A DNA stretch of 64,000 bases from Novosphingobium sp. (GTDB taxonomy: Bacteria > Pseudomonadota > Alphaproteobacteria > Sphingomonadales > Sphingomonadaceae). Numbering within the stretch: the stretch's first letter is position 1; each line of letters begins with the position of its first letter. The notes under the pieces were generated by a model that was not told the origin of the DNA, searched no databases, and saw only the letters and a program-made list of their open reading frames with translations. Position numbers and translations under genes: made by a program. The DNA lies in assembly GCF_027489515.1 (NCBI RefSeq), contig NZ_JAIXZS010000035.1, positions 21,984-85,983 on the forward strand. The letters run 5' to 3'. This document shows positions 59,693 through 64,000 of this stretch, one piece after another.

Positions 59693-60388
59693 ATGATGGA
59701 ACAGGGGAGGTCTGGCGCAATCGAGATCGTGATGGATCAGCCGGCCCCGCCGCGGCGGCGGGTCTATCTGATCGATGACGATGCGGATGTGCGCAAGTCG
59801 CTGCATTTTCTGCTCGGTGTCTCCTCGATCACCGCCTGGCCGTTTGCCGAGTCCGCCGATTTTCTCGATCAGCTTGACGAATTGCCGCCCGCGCCCATCC
59901 TGCTCGACATCCGCATGCCGCGGATTGACGGCCTGCAAATGCTCGCGCTGCTCAAGGAGCGTGAGATCACATGGCCGGTGATCATGATGACGGCCCATGG
60001 TGACATTGCAGTCGCGGTGCGCGCGATGAAGCTTGGCGCCATCGAGTTCCTTGAAAAGCCCTTTGAACCGGACTTGCTCGAGCAGGCGCTTGATCAGGCC
60101 TACGGCGTCCTCGGCCGCATTGAAAGAACTGTGCAGTCGCGGCGCAGGGCGCGGCAGCTGCTCGGCCAACTTTCCCGCCGCGAAAGCGAAGTCCTGACAA
60201 TCCTCATGGAAGGCGTGCCCAACAAGATTGCCGCGCATCGCTTGGACCTCAGCCCCCGCACGGTCGAGATGCATCGCGGCAATGCCCTCGCGAAGCTGGG
60301 CCTCAAGAGCATCGCCGAAGCCGTCGCACTCGTCACGGCCGCGGACCTGGGCGGACACCCGCTCGGCTGGGGCGTGGGCGAGATCTGA
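59693..60388 (+). CDS. FixJ/NarL-type response regulator
   Basis: A 231-residue regulator: receiver domain (about 22-135) with acidic pocket LIDDDADVR, phospho-acceptor D72 in PILLDIRMPRIDGLQML, MMTAHGD and the Lys of LEKPF; then a LuxR-type HTH (about 160-220: QLSRRESEVLTILMEGVPNK, SPRTVEMHRGNALAKLGL). This is the FixJ/TodT arrangement, activating promoters on phosphorylation. The first ATG (59693) is used; ATG 59732 would remove 13 residues without harm. The PAS kinase at 55392 is its likely partner, separated by the opposite-strand BLUF/GGDEF-EAL pair. Confidence 0.92.
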   Translation: MMEQGRSGAIEIVMDQPAPPRRRVYLIDDDADVRKSLHFLLGVSSITAWPFAESADFLDQLDELPPAPILLDIRMPRIDGLQMLALLKEREITWPVIMMTAHGDIAVAVRAMKLGAIEFLEKPFEPDLLEQALDQAYGVLGRIERTVQSRRRARQLLGQLSRRESEVLTILMEGVPNKIAAHRLDLSPRTVEMHRGNALAKLGLKSIAEAVALVTAADLGGHPLGWGVGEI

Positions 60389-60427
60389 TCGGTCTGAGGC
60401 AAAGGCGCGATACGTCTGCACCACCGT

Positions 60428-61054
60428 TCAGTTCGGTGCGCTGGCGGCAGCTGGCGCCGGAACCGGTTGCTGTGTCCTGAATCCGATCCGGCCATCCTTG
60501 CTCCATTGGGTGCGGCCATAAAGCAGCGGCGCATTCCCGATCCGCACGACGAGGATCTGGCCCGGCTTCAGGCCAGGGCTGGTATCAAGCAACATGCCAT
60601 ACTCCGACAGGTTGCGCACGATCGCCGGGCGCGGGGGGCGCCCCACCAGCAGGCGCGCCGCCTGATCGAGCCGCACGCGCGGCGCGCGGGGCAGGTGCGC
60701 GATATCGCTGCCATAATCGACATGGCAGGTCTGCTGTCCGAACATTGCCAGCGCTTGCGGCACGTCAACGCCAAAGCGCCGGTCCAGAATCCACCGCACC
60801 TTGCCGGCGTAGTAATTCTGCTCATCGATCGTGAGGTGCAGGGTCTGGCCGATGACCAGCTCGAGGTCGGTCTCTCCCATCAGCCCCGTTGCCGAGCCGT
60901 CTCGGATTCGCGCATCCCCAAAGCCATCAATGGGATAGATCGATGCTCGCAGAAAGACCGACCGGCGGCGCGCGCGGCGGCGATCACTGGACGCGGCCGC
61001 CTGCGTCTCGGCCATCGCCGGGGCAAGTTGGTCAACTTTCGAATCCGTCAACAT
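60428..61054 (-). CDS. Tandem PilZ-like protein
   Basis: A 208-residue protein with two PilZ-like barrels. The first (about 23-105) has an Arg-rich RxxxR ([12 protein letters not shown]) and DxSxxG as DGSATG, then KVRWILDRRFGVDV. The second (about 120-200) has RVRLDQAARLLVG and NLSEYG, then GRTQWSKDGRIGFRT. The start has GGGAGG 8 nt upstream. The first domain carries both c-di-GMP-binding motifs; the second has a weaker first motif and may be structural. It is convergent with the FixJ-like gene and closes the c-di-GMP signalling island. Its target is unknown. Confidence 0.8.
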   Translation of the reverse strand: MLTDSKVDQLAPAMAETQAAASSDRRRARRRSVFLRASIYPIDGFGDARIRDGSATGLMGETDLELVIGQTLHLTIDEQNYYAGKVRWILDRRFGVDVPQALAMFGQQTCHVDYGSDIAHLPRAPRVRLDQAARLLVGRPPRPAIVRNLSEYGMLLDTSPGLKPGQILVVRIGNAPLLYGRTQWSKDGRIGFRTQQPVPAPAAASAPN

Positions 61055-61373
61055 CGCGTCAGCCTCCCGTTTGCCGCAAAGCCCCTCATGGGATCGGCGC
61101 GGTTACGAGGGTGTCGGTACCGTTACCGAAAAAGTACGGGGTTTTGGGGGTGGTTCGCCGGAAGAGGGGCTGCGGCCACGCGCACTAGGCGATCAGGCGC
61201 TGCTCGCGGTGCCGCATTCAGGCGCTCAGGAACAGACCTCAGATTGAAGCCAAGTGTTACCAACAGGCGGTTCTGCAGCGCATCCTTGCACAGATGGGGC
61301 GGTTGGTGAGCCTTCACCTTGCCGCACCGAGCCGCTATCGCCAGCGGCCACATGGGCGGGATGCACAGCACCG
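61055..61373. other. Intergenic region between PilZ and MFS genes
   Basis: This 319-bp gap separates divergent genes and must contain two promoters. I see no convincing gene, tRNA or repeat. A small inverted element (CGGTACCGTTACCG, near 61114-61127) is the only structured sequence noticed. Confidence 0.4.
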
Positions 61374-62918
61374 ATGACTAGCACGCTATCTGATCGGCAA
61401 GCGGTCTGGGCATTTGCATTGGGCTGCCTTGCCGTCACGCTTGGCGTCCTGGCCCACCTGCCGATGTTCGCGATGGCGCGGGCGATGCATTACCATCTCG
61501 CCGGCATGCCGATGGACAACCTGATGCTGGGCGGGATGATACTCATCCTGCTCGGGACCGGGATCGCTGCATATGGCCTGCTGCCGCGCGAGCTTGCTGC
61601 ACAACGCGCAGCCGCAGCAGATATCGTCGTCGCCGCGCCCGAAGATGCCCCGCTCAGCGCAGCGCACTGGGTGCTGATGGCGGTGCTGGTGATCGCGCTG
61701 ATCATCGACGTGATGAAGCCTGCCTCGCTCGGCTTCACCGTACCGGGCATGATCAGCGAGTATGGCGTACCCAAGAAGACGGTGTCACTGGTACCGTTCT
61801 TTGCGCTGGCCGGTACGGTCACCGGCTCGGTGCTGTGGGGTTGGATCGCCGACATCTATGGCCGCAAGGCTTCGATCCTGCTCTCGGCGGTGATGTTCGT
61901 CGGCACTTCGATCTGCGGGGCGATGCCCAGCCTCGCGTGGAACATCGCAATGTGCTTCATGATGGGTGCGGCGGCAGGCGGCATGCTGCCCGTCACTTAC
62001 GCGCTGCTGGCCGAGATGATGCCCAGTCGCCATCGCGGCTGGAGCCTCGTGCTGGTCGGCGGACTAGGCGCTGTCGGTGGCTACTTCGCGGCGAGCGGCC
62101 TCTCCGCCCTCCTTCAGCCAATCTTCGGCTGGCGCATTCTCTGGCTCGCCAATCTGCCGACCGGCCTCACGCTGGTACTGCTCGGCGCACTCATTCCGGA
62201 ATCGGCGAAGTTCCTGCTCGCGCGCGGGAGAGTAGAGGAAGCCGAGGCCGTGATGCGCCGCTTCGGTGCGCGCGCGACTTACGTCAGCGCCGCTGTGCCC
62301 ACCGAGCCGCGCACATCGCAAGCACTCTCGGGCCTCGCGCTCTATGGCAAGCTCGCTGCGCTCAGCATTTGTGCGCTTTCGTGGGGCCTCATCAACTTCG
62401 GCCTCCTGCTGTGGCTGCCCGCTGACCTCGTGGCGAAGGGCTATCCGGTGAGCGTGTCGAGCCGTCTGCTTGCGGAAAGCGCGCTCATCGCGTTCCCGAC
62501 CGTGTTTGTCGCCGCGTTGCTCTACAGCCGGTGGAGCACCAAATGGGCGCTGTGCGCAATGATCGCGCTGACTTTTGCCGGATTGCTGCTCGTCCTGCGG
62601 CTCGAACAAGCAGGGAGCGGCAGCCCGGTGCTCCCTGTTGCGCTGCTGATCGTCGGGACCAACGGCATCATCGCTATCGTGCTGCCCTACACGGCCGAAA
62701 GCTTTCCCTTGCGCGTGCGCGGCCGCGCTACCGGTTGGATCGCCGCCTGCACCAAGGCTGGCGGGCTGATGGCCCAGGGCCTCACCATCAGTGGCGCCGC
62801 GCTCTCGATGGTCACTTCATCGCTGATCGTGATGGTGCCAACCGTCTTGTCACTGGTCCTCGTGGCCTGGTTCGGGCGGGAAACGCGCGGCCTCGATCTG
62901 CGGGCGCTTGATGCCTGA
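61374..62918 (+). CDS. MFS transporter with extra N-terminal helices
   Basis: A 514-residue membrane protein. ATG 61374 is preferred; the frame upstream to 61254 is Pro/Cys-rich and not membrane-like. Two leading helices (WAFALGCLAVTLGVLAHLPM, LMLGGMILILLGTGIAAYGL) precede the 12-helix MFS core, which begins near LMAVLVIALIIDVMKPASLG. The loop 2-3 signature is WGWIADIYGRKASIL, and the loop 8-9 counterpart is in LPYTAESFPLRVRGRATGW. This resembles the sugar/metabolite:proton symporter branch. Substrate is unknown. No operon partner follows. Confidence 0.85.
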   Translation: MTSTLSDRQAVWAFALGCLAVTLGVLAHLPMFAMARAMHYHLAGMPMDNLMLGGMILILLGTGIAAYGLLPRELAAQRAAAADIVVAAPEDAPLSAAHWVLMAVLVIALIIDVMKPASLGFTVPGMISEYGVPKKTVSLVPFFALAGTVTGSVLWGWIADIYGRKASILLSAVMFVGTSICGAMPSLAWNIAMCFMMGAAAGGMLPVTYALLAEMMPSRHRGWSLVLVGGLGAVGGYFAASGLSALLQPIFGWRILWLANLPTGLTLVLLGALIPESAKFLLARGRVEEAEAVMRRFGARATYVSAAVPTEPRTSQALSGLALYGKLAALSICALSWGLINFGLLLWLPADLVAKGYPVSVSSRLLAESALIAFPTVFVAALLYSRWSTKWALCAMIALTFAGLLLVLRLEQAGSGSPVLPVALLIVGTNGIIAIVLPYTAESFPLRVRGRATGWIAACTKAGGLMAQGLTISGAALSMVTSSLIVMVPTVLSLVLVAWFGRETRGLDLRALDA

Positions 62919-62975
62919 AGCCGATGGGGCGCCGCCTTCTGGTCGGGAACAGTCGGACCTATGTGGCCCAGCGGC

Positions 62976-63317
62976 CTAAACCGCACACGCACCCGACCGG
63001 ATCAGGAACCGCTGCTCGCGCCCGTTATCAAGGCTGAACATGCCGCCCCTCCCGGGCACCGCATCGAGCAGCAGGTCGACCGCCTCGCCCGCTGCGCTCC
63101 ATGCCTCGAACTGGCGCACGCCGATATAGAACGGCGCCTCGCCCACCTGCCCCAGCAGCACGTCGCTCTCGCCCACGCGAAATTCGCCCGCCGGGTAGCA
63201 CATGGGGGAGGAGCCATCGCAGCATCCGCCCGATTGGTGAAACAGCACCGGCCCGTGCTCGGCGATGATCTCGCCAAGCAGGGCCAGCGCTGCCGGGGTG
63301 GCTGCAACCTTGTGCAT
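62976..63317 (-). CDS. DUF779 protein, aldehyde-dehydrogenase partner
   Basis: A 113-residue protein with the DUF779 signature GPVLFHQSGGCCDGSSPMCY and later GEAPFYIGVRQFEAW, VDLLLDAVPGRGGMFSLDNG. The paired Cys may bind a metal or redox centre. ATG 63317 starts 5 nt after the aldehyde dehydrogenase stop, so the two are co-transcribed. DUF779 genes regularly follow acetaldehyde/aldehyde dehydrogenase genes, suggesting an accessory or maturation role that is not established. Confidence 0.88.
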   Translation of the reverse strand: MHKVAATPAALALLGEIIAEHGPVLFHQSGGCCDGSSPMCYPAGEFRVGESDVLLGQVGEAPFYIGVRQFEAWSAAGEAVDLLLDAVPGRGGMFSLDNGREQRFLIRSGACAV

Positions 63318-63322
63318 CGGCC

Positions 63323-64000
63323 TCAGAAGAAGCCCAGCGCCTTGGGGCTGTAGCTCACCAGCAGGTTCTTGGTCTGCTGATAGTGGTCCAGCATCATCTT
63401 GTGGTTTTCGCGCCCGATGCCCGATTGCTTGTAGCCGCCGAACGCCGCATGCGCGGGATAGGCGTGATAGCAGTTGGTCCATACACGCCCGGCCTGCACC
63501 GCGCGCCCCGTGCGATAGGCCTGCGTGCCATTGCGCGTCCACACGCCCGCACCAAGGCCATAGAGCGTGTCGTTGGCGATGGCATGCGCGTCCTCGGCGT
63601 CCTTGAAGGTCGTCACCGCCACCACGGGGCCGAAGATCTCCTCCTGGAACACGCGCATCTTGTTGTGGCCTGCAAGGATCGTCGGCTTGATGTAGAAGCC
63701 GCCCGCCATGTCGCCCGGCATCACGTTGCGCTCGCCGCCCGTCAGCACCTTGGCGCCTTCGCCCCGCGCGATCTCGAAGTAGGAGAGGATCTTCTCAAGC
63801 TGCTCCGAGGAAGCCTGCGCCCCGATCATCGTCGCTGCATCGAGCGGGCTGCCCTGCACGATCTTTTCGACGCGGGCGACGGCGCGCTCCATGAACTTGT
63901 CGTAGATCGATTCCTGGATCAGCGCGCGGCTCGGGCAGGTGCAGACCTCGCCCTGGTTGAGCGCGAACATCGCAAAGCCTTCGAGCGCCTTGTCGAAGAA
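63323..64000 (-). CDS. NAD-dependent aldehyde dehydrogenase, C-terminal part (5' end beyond window)
   Basis: The frame runs from the window end to a TGA/TAA at 63323-63325, giving the last 225 residues. The catalytic Cys lies in [20 protein letters not shown]. Further family motifs are [40 protein letters not shown] and [20 protein letters not shown]. This is the ExaC/AcoD-like branch that oxidises acetaldehyde and related aldehydes to acids with NAD(P)+. Coupling to DUF779 supports that branch. The N-terminal NAD-binding half, including the catalytic Glu, is not in view. Confidence 0.93.
   Translation of the reverse strand, partial: FFDKALEGFAMFALNQGEVCTCPSRALIQESIYDKFMERAVARVEKIVQGSPLDAATMIGAQASSEQLEKILSYFEIARGEGAKVLTGGERNVMPGDMAGGFYIKPTILAGHNKMRVFQEEIFGPVVAVTTFKDAEDAHAIANDTLYGLGAGVWTRNGTQAYRTGRAVQAGRVWTNCYHAYPAHAAFGGYKQSGIGRENHKMMLDHYQQTKNLLVSYSPKALGFF

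Noticed and set aside
59504..60424. 306-codon minus-strand ORF opposite the FixJ-like gene
   Set aside because: Its product lacks any domain, while the plus strand encodes a complete receiver-HTH regulator.

Overview
The window looks like chromosome from a high-GC alphaproteobacterium, most probably a sphingomonad (Sphingomonadales). The grounds are the TonB-dependent receptor, the T1SS/RTX gene style, and the MHYT-GGDEF-EAL, BLUF and FixJ-type regulators. No rRNA gene or CRISPR array was seen. The only tRNA-like sequence is a 3' fragment of tRNA-Arg(CCG) that marks an integration site.

Left end, 1-7560: the integrase-proximal part of an integrative phage-satellite-like element. In order it carries a P4/D5-type primase-helicase (cut by the window edge), an iteron-like repeat cluster, an HNH endonuclease, small ORFs, an HK97-type major capsid protein with no visible portal, protease or terminase, a ribbon-helix-helix repressor sitting on its own palindrome, an operon behind a striking 17-bp inverted repeat, an AlpA-like protein, a tyrosine recombinase and the att site.

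7616-14296 (minus strand): a phosphohexomutase, a GNAT acetyltransferase, a gamma-glutamyltransferase and a TonB-dependent receptor.

14537-48969: the dominant feature of the window, a type I secretion locus for a giant RTX protein. An HlyD-like adaptor diverges from a run of co-directional genes: T1SS ABC transporter, MotB/ExbD-like protein with one TM helix, MotA/ExbB/TolQ-like channel protein, PilZ protein, TolC-like outer-membrane protein with a Pro/Ala-rich extension, and a 6648-residue protein with about 70 RTX-type repeat units. A second RTX protein (1082 aa, N-terminal DUF4347-like domain) follows, and a TPR/OGT-type glycosyltransferase is convergent with it. The layout resembles Salmonella SPI-4 (SiiA/SiiB proton channel, SiiCDF T1SS, giant adhesin SiiE), with a putative c-di-GMP sensor added. 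I propose a proton-motive-force-energised, c-di-GMP-responsive and possibly glycosylated giant adhesin system.

49144-52712: a flavin-binding PPOX-family protein, an NTF2-like (DUF1348) protein, a small membrane protein and an atypical ClC channel with CBS-like domains.

52849-61054: a signalling island made of MHYT-GGDEF-EAL, a PAS histidine kinase, a BLUF photoreceptor overlapping a GAF-GGDEF-EAL protein, a FixJ-like regulator and a tandem PilZ-like protein. It could supply the c-di-GMP signal that the adhesin locus reads.

61374-64000: an MFS transporter, and an aldehyde dehydrogenase (cut by the window end) followed by a DUF779 protein.
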